Shown here: one piece after another, positions 38,901-53,900 of the stretch
Position numbering within the stretch: the first letter of the stretch is position 1
Layout of the letters: each line of letters starts with the position of its first letter
Origin: Ampullaceana balthica
Taxonomy: Eukaryota; Mollusca; Gastropoda; Lymnaeidae
Direction: 5' to 3'
NCBI GenBank assembly: GCA_944989445.1
Contig: CALYLW010000055.1
Span: 1,555,001 to 1,619,000, forward strand
DNA: 64,000 bases
Position numbers and translations under genes: made by a program
The notes under the pieces: generated by a model
Databases searched by the model: none
The model's input: only the letters and a program-made list of their open reading frames with translations
Told to the model about the DNA's origin: nothing

Positions 38901-41900
38901 ATATAAATTAATACTTTTTTAAAAAAATACTTTTTATCAAGGTCTAATTATTTTTATTATTCAAACAATGAAAGCCTACAAAATTAACTGACATCATTCT
39001 TTGTTTAAATGATAAATATTTAATTGTAACTTAACACTTAATTTTAGCATAAAACTATTAAAATTTACAATTGTTGTCCTACATCCACTTTATATCAACC
39101 ACTAGGTAAACAAAACAACAGGATAACATGTGTAACTGTAAAGTTTGATAACCCCATCATGGCAATAAAATTAAAGAAAAATACAAAAAGATATTATGTG
39201 CCCCACCCACCATTGAAATGGTTGTTAGCCTCAGCCTGGATAATTTGGTGTTTTCCCATTTGAAAGTCTAAAAAAAAACAAATATGAAGCAAATGAAAAC
39301 TTTGGCTTGGCAAACTATTAAATAAAAATAAAATGTAGGTTTTAAGAAAGTCGTTCAAAATAGGAACTAGAAGCTTTGTGGTTAGATGTACAGGAGGTAA
39401 GACTAGTAAGATTGAAGTGGAGACTTGGTTGTTAGTAAATAACTATAGAAAAATAGTGCTGATGTCTTAACTGATCTCATTCATTTCCTTTTTGTTTTGT
39501 GATTTAGTTTACAAAGACTTTGTAAAATTAGATATCCCGAAACCTGGGTTTAAAATAGTTATCCTCAGACCTGGTTTTGCTCATTCAGCTGAATGAAATT
39601 AACAGAATATCAAACATTAATTTGGTTTTTAATTTATCAAGTTATCTTTCTAAACAAAGTGTTAGAAAAAAAAATCTTCTTTATGTTTAGGTACAAACTT
39701 TTAGCCTTTCTGGTGGTAGCAGAAACCAAATTGGCTCAATGGACTAGCAGATTTGGGTACCAGGATTCTGTTGAAGAGTTGTTAGCAGACTATGTTGACA
39801 TAGTGGAAAGACAGAAAATCCTAGATGCCTATAAGAAGACATTTACTGAGACCAAAAAAGTTGCTGAGGGCTACAAGGGTGGAGGGGCAGGTGAGCCTCT
39901 AGATTTATATATCTCTGTATGTCTATTCATTCAGTCATTTTATATATATAAAACAACTTTTTTAGCAGAAAATGGAACAGAATATGTTGGAATATATCAT
40001 TTCCACTTTCATAATAAGTGTGGTTGTCATGGTTTAGCTTAGTTAACAGGGACTGAAAGATGATACCATGAATGGTAGAAAAGAGTTAAATTTTACATTT
40101 GATTTTAAACTAATTTTTTTAGTTGGATTTAAGCGGCGGTCCTAACCATTGAGACTTGTGTGCTTTGCCAGGGTGGTGCCAAAGTGGTAGTGGGTCGAAG
40201 TAGGGAAATTCCACCCCTCCTTATGAGGTCAAATTTAGTAGGAGGCATCTTCGACTTTCTGTCCTGGATACCCAGGTGGCCGCTTCAGAAGCGACGGCTC
40301 CGGGGGAGGGGGGGGGGTTCCCAGCTGTTACGTCCCCTTGGGGGAAGGGGCCATATAGCTTGGGGGGGGGGTCTTCCAGGAAAACCCATGAAGAGCATTA
40401 GGCTCAGGGCTTCTGATTTTCTTCCACATGTAGGATCATTAGTTGGATTTAATTAACTGTACTAAACTTACAAGACTCTATAAACCTACAGATATTATTA
40501 TGGAACCAAACCCCATAGATGGTGACATAGACAATCTATTGTTTTCCAAAAGTCAAATGTACCTCATACATACTTTATTCCACAGAATTTTTCCACTATA
40601 CATCATTTGTTTTATTTACTTGAAACTTTATTATGGGCAATTAGAATGGTGGAATTAGGCTTCCCTTCAGTTATGTCTAACATTAAAATTTTTGAAGATT
40701 GCATTTTGATCATGAATTGAACAGTAATTATTTGCTGCTCTATAATGATAACTGATATGTATTTTATAACATTTTCATGATCTCAAGAGGATGAAAAAAA
40801 CATTTACTTTTCTATATTTAAATCCAAAATTACTGATAGCTAGATCTTATTATGTTCCTCATGTTCCTCTACCTCAGATAAGACAGAGATATCTCAGATT
40901 GACAGATTCATTGAAGAGACCAACAACAGATGGAAGAAGGTTTCAGAGGAACTCAGATCTGTGAAGCCCATGTTAGAGGAGGTGATCCTAGCCTGGAGAC
41001 AGTACACGGCCTGTGTAGAGATTCTCACGGTCTGGTTGTCTGAGGGGGAGGATGTTATGAGGAGGAGCATGGAGGAAAAAGAGGTAGTTGTCACATTAAT
41101 TCTTTTAGTGGGTCTTATTAATGGTTCTTAAACTTGCAATATCCATTACTATATCATTAATAAATATACTACAGTCGAAACAGCTTAAGTCGACGGCGTT
41201 GGGGTATGAAAAATGGCGTCGACATAACCGATGATCAAGTTAAAACGAAAACCAATATGACGGCAAAATATTAACATGTGCTTGAAATTTCTTTATGTAC
41301 ATGATTAATTAGATAGCGTTAATTAGTGATGGGATGATTAATCGGAATCGTATCGCAACCCTAATATTTCTTCACTCTTTCCTAAAGCCGTTCGTTTTTA
41401 AGGACCGTTTAAAATTTAAATATAACCATGGTTCCCACTCAGGAAAACGGGAAAAAGTCGGGAATTCTTAAAAATAAATTCTCGGCCTTGAAAGTCCGGA
41501 AAAGTTATGACTAATCGGGAATTTATATATATATATATATACACACATATATATATTTATGCCGAAGTAAAGGACTTTGATTACGTCTCTGTCATGTTTC
41601 GATTCCATTTAATGAAAAATAAGTTACCAGTTTATAATTGTCTGCGCATGCGCTAAAAGGTCAAAGTTTACGCTTCGCCGTGTCACAGTCGCGTTTGCCG
41701 TCATATCAGTGAATTTAAAATACAAATAAACAAATCAATATGGTTATTTTAAGTTTAATGCTTTTGACGTGCAGAATATCTGTTACTTAACTATCAGAAC
41801 GTTCTCGAATTTCCTCAGTCAATCAAACTTGTAATATAAATAAAACTATTGTGGCCTTGACCGTTGATCACAGCACGCTGTGGGCTGTGTGTACTGTGTT

Positions 41901-44900
41901 AGATCTCGGCCGGCAAATAAGTCTAAGCGAATTTTTTTAAAAATCATTCCTTATCAGAAATGATTTCATTTCATCGTCACACGCGTGTTAGTGTCACAGT
42001 CACGTATCTTACTGGTAACGAAGCAACAACAACAAACTTTTAAAAGAATAATAATTTATTAATTTTTTATTTCATTATATAAAAACCACCGTCTATTCTC
42101 GATACAAACCTTTATTTTCATTTCTAAAGATATTCGTTTATCTTTAAAAATAAAATGATTAATGCATCAGAAAATGAATTAAGTTTAATAATAATATAAC
42201 ATGCACCGCGAAATAATGACGATTCACGACCTCTAACGCGATTGTCCAGTACCTCGGGTGAATACATACTCCATGGATACACGTCGAATTATAATTCACA
42301 CACGCAAAACATCCGGTAAAGTTCTTTGAAATCTCGTAGAATCACAAAATAGCCGGAAGTCTCGAAGAAAAGCGAGATGTCAACACTGTTTTGAACTAAA
42401 AATGACAGAGTGCATTCCTAGGCCAACCGACGAAAATCGAGTTAAGCAAGTAAAGTTGCAAATTTGGCCCTCTTTTGTGCTCGAGGTACTAGGTTTCGGC
42501 GACTTAGAAAAATCGAACTAGCCAATGAAAAAAAGCTAAGACAAAGAGAGAATTTGGCGGTTCCAATAAAAAACGTCGACATAACAGGGTGGTCGAGCTA
42601 ACCGAGCTCGAGGTAAGTGGGTTCGACTGTATTGTTACTTAGTAATAATAATAATTATTATTTTTCTATGTAATAATAATAATTATTATTACATAGAAAA
42701 AGGGAGTATACTTCGGCATGTGTGAGTTTAGTATCAGCTATAGAGAATATGTAAGAAATGAATTTTTGAAGGAGAATAGATGAATCTTATAATTGTGAAA
42801 TAGTGTGGACATAATATTTATACTGAGACAACTTATTTACATTTGGAAGGAATCTTAAGCAACAGAATTGTTCAATTATTTTCATCCTACTATTATTATA
42901 TTTAAGTATTGTATATGTAAAATAAATTAAGTGTGATCTGAAAATGATCTTTATGGTCCTAAGGGATCCATTGAGTATTTCCACCTCTACAACATAACAC
43001 ATAATGCAACTTCTAATTACTGCTAGCTTGGAAATAGATTATTACCATCTCTGACATTATAGATTGATTTTTTTTTATCCCTTATGATACATTTTAAAAG
43101 CTATTTATTAAATTTAACCACTTAAAAAAAATGAATTTGTAGCCTGCATCATAACCAAAGTTTGAGAGGCTTTAATTTTAATAACCTAATTTTTAAAAAA
43201 AGCCAAAGCAAATTTTAATCTCAATGAGAGCAAAGGATTATGTACATGTAGCTAATTTTAAATATATTTTCATTAGTAACTGCAGCATAGCCCTAATGTT
43301 CAGTTTTAGTATTTCCACCTCTTTATTATATCATTTTGATTTGATTGCTAGTTAGTTGTTATCAAAAGTTGTTATGCTATGTGATTGCATATAGACCATT
43401 GTCTACTAAATCTGATTTAAAATTAGTTCATTTTATTTATATTATCTGCATATTATAACCATTTTTAGGAGTTCTTCAGTAATCTGCAACAGTATGAAGA
43501 AAAGCACAAAATTCTCAATGATTCGGCCAATTTGCTCATTGATGGTGCTACACAGCCTGTTGCCAATGAAATCAAACAGACATTGATGATGTTGAACAAA
43601 CGCTTCACTAATGTCATAGATGGCTTTCAGTCCTTTCATCAGAACGAGGTCATTGGCAAAGCCAAGACTGATTATGAGGCTGGGGTCAACAGCTTGTCTG
43701 AGTGGTTAGCTGATTCTTTGGAGTTGTTGGAGCATACAGTTCCATGTATCCATGCAGATCTTAAGGCATACCTGTTGGAGTTGGATGTAAGTATTAACAC
43801 AGAAGTTTCCAACTTTTTATTTTCCCTCTTCCACTTTGAAGATATACATTTTGCTTGGACATATTCAATTATATAACAATAGCTTCTGAGAAAAATGCCA
43901 TAGATAATATAGTTGATTCATTTATTTAATTAAAACTATTTTTTTACTTTTAAGCAACAAAATTTGAAAGCACTGAGTGGATCATGAAATTAGTGAAATT
44001 TTTGACATTGTTTTTGGGACTTTAATACCTAAATATTTGATTACATGGAACAAGTTTCAATTGTCATTGAATTCTCAATGTGCTATTCAGCTATTTTTTC
44101 ATATGCTTTATTTTATAAAAAATAACTTCATCAAAATGTAGGTACTTCTCTATAGTTATGACTTAGGTAAGGAATAATTTTTAAGCCAGAGATATTTTCA
44201 CAGTGTTAGGAAGATATATCTTGTAAAAGTCCAGCAAAATGACATAATTAAATAATGTCTTAAATTGCATCTTAGACTGTAGTTCTATGCATATTTGAAG
44301 ATAGTATGTTTGGTAATAATATGTTAGGTGATAAGTAATGTAATTTCAGGTTATATATTTGTGTCTAAAAATAGGATACACCAAAAGATTGATGAAATTT
44401 CATGAAAAAGTTGTCTTAAAATGTTGTAACAAATTTAACAACAATGCTGCTTATTTATTATTGCTCCTTTGAATGCATTTAATTGACCAAGGTGTCAAAT
44501 TGCATACAGCGGTTTGCCTTAATTCGAGATTGCCATAATTTCAGTTTTATTACAATGCTCTTATAATTTTTAATTTTCACATTTAAATGAGCTGTAAAGT
44601 GTCTAAAAGTGATAACTCTTTGAGCTAGTTTTTCTTGTCAATAATTTAAAACAAAAAGTTAAATTCCATGAAAGAATTTAATTTATTTTGCTAGTTGTAA
44701 AATCCTTTGAACATTCTCATGACTTAACTAGTTTCTTGCAAAAATTCAATGACTTTTTCATATTTTTCATTGATAAAATTAAGAAATTGACACCCTTAAC
44801 AACAATCTGCATGTTATCCATCTTTAAAAATTTTGGACATCATTTTCTTAGTTGGCAATGTAGTATGCAGTGATTTTCATTAAAAGTCTATTTAATGTTT

Positions 44901-47900
44901 TAAAAACTTTATCTATGATCATCAAAGTACAATCAGTATCTATACCAAATTTGTTTATAGTAGAGCTAAAACATCTCTTTAAGGTATTTAGAGCATACAA
45001 TTTCTAAATCTTATAAGAGTTTCTTATTGAGCACAACATAACACTTTAAAATCCATAAGCCATACTCTTGTAAAGATAATTGGTTTTTTTAAGCCACAAT
45101 CTTAAAACTTTTTAGTCATGTTCATAATCATTGGAGGCCATATGTAGATTGTGGATTGGGACACCAGTACTAATGAAAGATTGAAATGTATTCAAAACCT
45201 TTTTTCATTCTGAAAGGAATTATTTTTATTTTCTACAATCTGAGTTAATAACAAGTTTAAATTATAAATGTTAAAAAATGAAATCCTTCTTTGGCTTCAT
45301 TGTCTAAACCTAATAAATTGTTGGACAACAGTAATTGTAGGTTCTATACACACAAAAACTTGTTCTTAACTTGTTTTTTAAAAGAAATCTCTATATGATT
45401 AAAAAAAAACATCTCAATGTTTATCTCTGCAGAAAATGAGTACTGATCTTCAGGAAGTTGAAACCAATTTCAAAATAACAACAAAGACAGCCCAATCTCT
45501 GGTTAAGGACAGCTCCCAGGAGGATGTTAATCACATGCTTCAGACTCTTAATCAGCAGAAAGAGGTCAGTGCATCGTCACCCATTATTTTTATGTACTAA
45601 AGACTTAAAATTACAGATTAAAAAAAAAGCATGAGTTGATTTTTTAATTTTTTAAACAATGCACTACTTCTCTTTTTAACATAAATTTCAATGAGTCTCA
45701 AATATTTATAATTAAAAACAAAAAATATGGATGGATTTCATTAACATTTTTAAAAATAACCATGTATTTATGAAATAATATTTCACCTCTGTTTATCTAC
45801 ATATAAAGTTTTGTTATTAAATATATTTTTTATACTATTTGAAAATATTTTTAAATTGTGATTTGAAAGAGCATTTTCACTCTGTTCACATATAAATTTT
45901 GTGTGTGTGTATCAGGCCATTGTGAAACTCAGAAAAGAGATTCCAGAGAGAATCAAGTATTTGAAAGCTGTCTTACCAAATGTTGAATCTCTGGAGACTG
46001 GCATCACAGACTTGGCCGGGTGGGTAGAGAGAGGCAGTGAGCTCCTGGCCTCACACAGATTGGATCCAACAGCAGAGGAGGCAGAGTCAAGACTAGAGAA
46101 ACACAAGGTGGGCTGGATTTAAGATTATTATTCTTTGTTTAATTATAAATTGCCTACAATTGAGCCAAAGTTTTTTCATCAAATAAGCTTACTGGACTGC
46201 TGTAAGGAGAATAAAACACTTATTTTCCTTCTAACCAGCTGCAGCATTTTTAATTATAGAGGATGAACTGTGTATGATGTTTCCACCTCATTTATAGACC
46301 AGCATGCAACTGTTTAAAAAAACGTTTAACTTCTTTTTCTTCAGGCTTTCTTCACTGAAATTACTTATCAAAAATCAATCCTTGAGAGCAAGAACAAAGT
46401 CTTCCAAAAAATTAGTGGGACTAAAACTAAGTTGAAAAATGTAGACTTTTCACCAGCTGTGGAACTGATGACCGCAGCTAATGAGAATTTTCAGGTAGGT
46501 TCTGAGAGGAAGCATGGTTTTATCTTATCCAATACAGACACTACTTCTATACAGAATATTATTGCATTCTACACTTATCCATGGTTTATGTCTAGTCTTG
46601 CATTTATATCACAGATTTAAATTTTGTAAATGTGTTGGTTTTCCTTGTTTTTATTTAAGCAACTCATTCAACGCTTACATTCCAGGTGGGAAGAAAGAAT
46701 TTGTATGTGTTTGTTCTTGCATATGGGACAAGAGAGTGTTTTCTTTAGGAACTAATATTTATTTAGATCCTAGTTCTAAGTAGACTTGCAAAGTTGGGAT
46801 CTAGCATGTTGTTAAGTAGAGTTGATAGTATTAAACTTTTAAAAAAATCTTTTAAAAGTCAGCTTTACTTTATGGCCCCCAAAAAATACACAATAGTTTC
46901 ATTGAAGTTTTATGATTTGATCTATAGGTTCAGCTGGCTAGTTTTCTTCTAAATATGTGGTTCGATGAGATAAGCAATCTCAAAGTATCAATAGTTACTA
47001 ATAAATGGAACAATGATGATTTCAGAATGTGGTAACCAGTGCCAAGGATTGGGAGCGAAAGCTTGACGCCTTGACCAGATTGTGGCGGTCACTTCAGCAG
47101 AAACAGCAACAGTTGGAGGAATGGCTGGATGCAGCGTCTAACATACTAGATGACAAAGATGATGCCCCTGATAGTCTTATACGTAAACACAAAGTGAGTC
47201 ATTGTTTTTATATAAACATTTTAAACCAAAAAGCAAGTTTGATTAATAATAACAAAGAGCCATCAAGTGTCATGAAACATTTATCACAGGCTGTAGTATT
47301 TAAGGCCTAAGAAGCTTTCTAAGCTTAAAATATTGAATTGACAAAATTTGGGCTAAGCCTTTTACTTAGTAATATTATAATTTAATGTTTAAAATTTGGA
47401 CTAAATTTGTAATTGAGGTTATCTAAGGACTTGTCTTATTATTTTTTTATAGATGTTCTTCAACAACATAGACAAGAGATTGATGTCCGACTATGAAAAC
47501 AATGCTAAAGAAATTCTTCAATTGCTTGATGCATCAGATGGCATTCATCTGTCACAGACTTTAGATCACTTGAAGGAGAGATGGGAGGTTCGTTAGCTCA
47601 CAAAATGTATCACTTTTATTTTTCCACATATGCAAAGTAAATTTTAATAGTTTTTTATGTATGCAAGTGTTCAAATTAATAATTGTGCATGAATTAACAT
47701 TGCCACACAAATATGTATTATTATTTAAGTGAGTTACTGTAATAAAAATTCAGGTAGCCCAAGTGCAACCTTGACATTTTATTTTAGAAAAATTCATTTT
47801 CAATTAAAGTTTATTTGAAATGTTAGCAAATATGTAAAAAAAAACACAACTAAATATCTTTAAATTGACTAATTTAAATGTAAGAGAAAATGTTTCCACA

Positions 47901-50900
47901 ATTTAATATGCTGGTAAATAAATGAAACCTGGCTTTTAAAGTCATTTTAACTGAAATACATTTCAATGTCCTTTCAGCATGTTCTTCATCATGCACCAAT
48001 CAAGTTGTTGAAATTGGAATTTGCCATCCCTGAAGACAAATTTGAACTAGGGATGGAAAAAGCTGAAGTTTTCCTGAGACAGGCCCAAGAACAAATCAAA
48101 AGAAATGAGAACATCAAGGAAGCCTTGGCCAAGCACAAAGTAACTTGATTTGGTTACATTGACATATTAAAATTGTGCCTTTGTAGATTACATTGTTAAA
48201 AATGTGTTATTGGAAATAGCTAAACAAATGGATCCTTGATTTCTTTTCTTTTCATTAGCTTCTATGATTTAATTTAAATATGATTTTAAATTTCAATTAC
48301 AGTGGGGCCCACTTAACCCGAGCCCTGGTTAACTCGGCAGCTCTATTAAGTCGACGTTTTTTTTTGGAACCGCCAAATTCTCTCTTCGTCTTTGCATTTT
48401 TTCAGCGGTTAATTCGATTTTTTAAAGTCGCCGAACCCTAATACCTCGAGCACAAAAGAGGGTCAAATTTGCCACTTAGTGTTGGTTATCTCGATCCCCA
48501 TGACCAATCGTCAGCTTTTGAAAATGTTAGATTTTAGAAATCATGTGCATGTACATTGTACATTCTCATTTATTAACGCTAGTGATGGGATGAAAAATCA
48601 TAGGGTGCTTACTGTAAACAAGGCTCCCCAGATTTTAAAATATATATTATAACAGACTACAGACAGTTTACCCACCCCACTCTCAATCTCCCACACCATT
48701 GTTGTTGGTTAGTCCGATTAGCACTCAAGTTACCGAAGGAATTCTGAGTCCATTGTAAGCTGAGGGGACGGACGTGGTGGGTTATGTATTTGTGTAGTTT
48801 GTAAGTCACCAGTCACCAGCGGACCCTGCGTGCGCACGAGGTGTGTCGGGCAGGATTAGATGAATTCCTTATACATGTAGTTATGTACTAGGGAAAAAAA
48901 ACTGCGCTAACGCAATAAAGGGTTATATTTAAACTTAAACGGTCCTTAAAAACGAACGGTCTTAACAACCTTTGGAAAGAGTGAAGAAATAGGGTCCCTA
49001 TATTCCGATACGATTCCGATTAATAATCCCATTACTAATTAACGCACATCATGTATATAATTATAAAGAAATTTCAAGGGCATGTTAATATTTTGCCGCC
49101 ATATTGGTTTTCGTTTAACTCGGTGATCGGTTATCTCGGCGCCATTTTTCATACCCCGAGGCTGTCGACTTAAGCGGGCCCCACTGTAATTGAAGTTAAT
49201 GTAAACTCATTTTAGATCAATTTGATATGTTTTTATGCTTTATTGTGTGGTATTATTTAAGTAATCACACTGTAATTATTTGTAACTAGCCAAATTTATT
49301 CATAACGAAATGCTTGTAAATAAACACTAATATTTACACAAATTTATTACTAAAAATCTGAATTAATTTGCTTATAATAAACCGCATTTACAGATGGCAT
49401 ATTGTTTTCACAGTTAAATTATAATAACCACTGGTCCTTTCTTTTGGCTCTTCACAATAGCAAATGTTTGAGGATGGCAACCTAGTTTCGTCATGTGAGC
49501 AATGGCTGGAAAATATGAGGACTATATCTCAACAGCTGTTGAAACTCAGTGCAGTTGAGCAGTCTCTGGACCAAAGATACAGGAATCACTTGGAGAGGTG
49601 GAAGAAACTAAAAATGATTTCTCAAGACACACATCTTCAGCTGAAACAGTTGCCAGAGAGATGGAAAGAGTACCACCAAAAGTAGGATTGTTTTCACTTT
49701 GTTAAATAATTGCAGAGAAAAAATTTAATTTATATTTATTAGACATTGTAATGAAAATAATCGTATATCACCATCATCATTAACATTATTTTTATATTTT
49801 AATGGGGAAAAAAAGTATTACAGTCCTCACGTTAATTATCAAAAAAGAAAAGAAATTAGGCAAATGCATGAAATTTCTTGTTTCAAATTTTTAATTATGT
49901 GAACAAAATATTTTTTTTTAAAATAACAAGAGACACAATTTTTATTGAATAAATTATTTTTATTGTACAAAAATTTTTGGAGAAATAATGAAGAACAAAA
50001 ATCAACAATGACTTTTATTTCATCTCCAGGATGAATGACGTTGATGGCTGGGTACAGAATGTTGAGAAACTCATTCAAGCAATGTCACAAGAGAACCTTA
50101 CTGGCGATGAATACAAAGATTTATTGGCCAAGTTCCAGGTAGTTTTAGGTTTTCATTGTTACAAATGTTTATCTGCTTATATCTTTTAATTGACATATTC
50201 AAGTTAAAAGTTTTAGGAACTCACTAACACAGCAAAATCTTTAAAATCATATTGACAGGTGCTAGCATTGCAATAAAAAAAAAGTAACAAATTAAAATTA
50301 AAGTTTAGAAATAGTCCTTCTCATGCATCATTTTTCTGAACTTTTAAATGATTTTGCAGAAGGAGATGAAGAACATGGCCAAGTATCAAGAGGATTCTAA
50401 ATGGTTGGAGAAGTCTCTAGAAGAACTCATTAAGGATGCCCCAGAGGGAGATGCCAAAAGAGAACGTGAACTGCTCAAAGGTTTGTTGAGCAGATTCAAA
50501 GGTGTCAAGCCCAATATGGATGCCACCTTGGACAAGTCCAACATTCTATCCAAAGGCTACGAGTACCGGGACAGTTTGGGGAAAAAGTCCAGTTGGCTGG
50601 ATGAGGCCCAGAGAATGGCGATGGAACATCCACACATTGATAGCCTAGAAGATGCAAGAGCGTACCTACAGGAACATGAGGTATAACACATTGAAAGGGA
50701 TGTCAGTTAATTGTCATATTTTGAAAGGTTGGCCTCCTGCTAGGGGTTTTCAAATAATTATTTTTACCTAGTTATTAATATAAAAATTATTTAGATAAAT
50801 CATTTGACATAAGATCCAGAATGTGGTTAGCATAAAGTGTACCCAAGCATTACATAGGATCATTTAGAGGGATTTGTGCATTTAAGTGGTTGGGGTAGGG

Positions 50901-53900
50901 TATGGTGGAAGTTAGTAAAAAAAAACATTTTTATGCACGAACTCTTATACAATTGAATACAATCTATAGATGATCTGTCAGTTATATTTAAAGATTACTG
51001 TATAGATTTTATTTATAAAAAAGAGATTGAGGAAAAAAATCCTTACATTTGTTTTTTTAAATTAAACTTTTCTCTAGCCTTAATTATGTATTCTTAACAT
51101 AATAATGATTCAAATAACTCTTGATTAAAAACAGTTGCATTTGATAATTAAGGGCTCAATTGGTTTCTTTTAACAGTATCTTCTTGGAAAACTTGAAGCT
51201 GAAAAAGCCAACATCCAGGCAGAAATTGAGGCAGGCAGACGCCTTCAAAAAGATAAAAATGCACCAGCTTTCATACAGCAAACTATCTCTGAATTAGACA
51301 AGAAGTGGAAAGACACCAATGATTTAGCAAAAGCTAAACATGAAAAACTAAAGGTTTGTCAACACAAAATTTAAAAAAAATTATATTATATAAATATGAT
51401 TATAAAATTAAAAAGTAATCTTATCAAATCATCTTTGTAAAACCTTTCACATAAACTTTGGTTTTCATATGTTTACAATACATGAAACATCACAGGGACA
51501 AGTCAAGGATTGGGAGAATTATGAGAAAGAGAAGGCCACTCTCTTGAACTACCTAAAGAAGGCTGAGATAGAACTGGAGAAACCAATAGAATCAATGAAT
51601 CAAGATAATGCAATCAAAGACCTTCAGACTAAAAAGGTAATCAAGAAAATAATTGATTGTGATCGGATTTTTCTTAAATTAAGTTTTTACACATTTGAGA
51701 TAAATTCTAATGTAAGGAATTAAATGGAAAATATTTCCTGATAGCTTTGATCTCACTGTTCTTAAAAATAAAATTCCTCACTTAAAATGGAACAAATAGC
51801 ATTTCATGATATCTACTAATTGTATAACACATTCATCATTCAATAAGTAAACAAAAGTAAAATAAACATATATTTTCTAAAACTACCAAACATCAATAAT
51901 TTTATTATAATTATTACTTTTTAATACATTTTTATTTAATGTGTTGTGTTTTTATGATGTATCTCCTTACTTATTCTGAATTAATTTTTTTTAATACACC
52001 AAAATACTTAAATGCCCATAAATAATTTCAATTTCATATTTCATTGAAACACTTCCCATTTCCTCCACAAACATGATTTTTGTATGCATGTTGAGTAGAT
52101 TTAAATACTTTGATGATATTCCTTTTCATTAGGAGCTTCAGAGCACATTAAATAAGCTGAAAGGCAGCTTGACTGAAATGACAAAACTCAATGCTCTGTT
52201 GGCTGATGGAGCCAGCAGGGAACGCCAGGGTCCACTCAAAGGAGAGATGACAGACATTGACAAAAAACTTGAGAGTGTGTCCCATCGCCTGAATGCAAAG
52301 TTGTCTGACCTTGAGGCAACCATCGCCAAGTGGAGCGAGTACTATAAGAGACTGAACAACTTCTGTGATTGGCTGAATGAGAAAGAGGCCAAACTAAATG
52401 AGATTTATGACAACAAAAAGGACTCACCAGATACACAGCTGAAAAAAGCAGAGGTTGGTCTTGAGCTATCATTTAATCAATAATTTTTATTCATACTTAA
52501 GAAACTGAAATACAATTAATGTTTTTTTTAAGTTGATTCACAGCCACAAATAAGATTGAAATGGAAAATTAGAGTTTATGGTAATTCTTAAATTGGGGGC
52601 GCGATGGTCAAGTGGCAGCGCGCTCGACTGGCGTACCGATGGTCACGGGCTCGAATCCATGTGAAGGCAAGGATTTGTTCCCAACGCCTAGGGCGTCCCT
52701 GAGTCACCCAGCTCCGAATGGGTACCTAACATCAGTTAGGCGGCTGGGTAATGCGTGGAACCCACAAAGCCGTGGCCTGTGAACGCTGCATCACTTGCCA
52801 ACAGATCATCTGTCATGGTCTGTGGACGCAATAATCTTCTGCATAGAAGGAGCGTCTGTATAGATAAGACAAGAGTCTAGATCAGGGGTGGGCAAACTTT
52901 TTGGGGCAAGGGCCGCATTAGTAAGAAATAGTAGTTTGCCCACCCCTAGTCTAGATAGAGAGTATTTACTTCTTTTCATCTGTAAGATTCAATGATATAT
53001 CACTAAAATGCAAAGTGAAGTATCTATGAAAATTTAAAACTACATCTTTGACAAATTTATTGAATTAAGTCATTTTAGTGGAGGTTAAATAACTCACAGA
53101 AAATATATTCCATTGTTTTGTATCAATACTTTAAAAATTATGTCAGTTATTTGATTAATACTTATGCATTTATTTATAATGACCTTAATACATCTTTACA
53201 GGGTATCTCCAGCCAAGTCTATGAAAACCATGTGACTTTAGAAAATCTAGAGAAAGATGCCAGAGGTTTAACCCAGAATTTTAGATCTCGTGAAACAGCA
53301 GCTCTAAAATCCAAGCTGACGAGTGTCCGTCGGCAGTGGGAATCTCTGTGCGCCAGGGCCAAGGACAGAAGTACTGCATTGTCTGGCAACGTGGCACACT
53401 GGCAGAAGTATCAAACCTTACAGGAGCAGCTGATGCCGTGGATTACCAAGGCTGAGAAATACTGTGCCACCCAGCTGCCCAAATGTGCATCACAAGAGGA
53501 AGCCAAGGACATGTATGAACTACACCAGGTTTGTTGACAGTGTACACTCCTACTTTGTCATTGGATGTGAAGAAATCTCAGAGAAAGCATAAAACTTGTT
53601 AAAATTGTGAATAGCATTATTAAACTCAGGTACAAAGTTATTTTTTTGCAAATATACTCAGGTCATATTATATACATTACAATTCATTTATCAAAACATG
53701 TTGACGAATGTAATGATTCAAAGAAAATTAAGCATATGATAATAAGCAATGCATTAAAATTAAATTTTTAATCTTTAAGGGAATAATTTACATTTGTCTA
53801 ATACTCCTAGCTGTTCCTACAAGAATGTGAAGAGCATCTTCCAGTCTTTGAACAAATGAGTACAGAAGCCAGCTACCTCATGGACCAGCCTAACATCCAT

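Larger units (their letters stand above)
49682..52132. other. Introns 22-26, no identifiable insertions
   Basis: The non-exon stretches at 49682-50029, 50139-50359, 50681-51176 and 51637-52132 are AT-rich. I recognise no repeats, RNA genes or other features in them. Confidence 0.5.

Noticed and set aside
40160..40456. 98-codon plus-strand frame in intron 13
   Set aside because: It lies within the GC-rich inserted element; Gly/Arg-rich translation reflects G-runs rather than a protein.
52138..52472. Minus-strand frames opposite exon 27, and similar frames opposite exons 14, 17, 32 and 40
   Set aside because: Antisense shadows of exons with strong spectrin-repeat coding on the plus strand.
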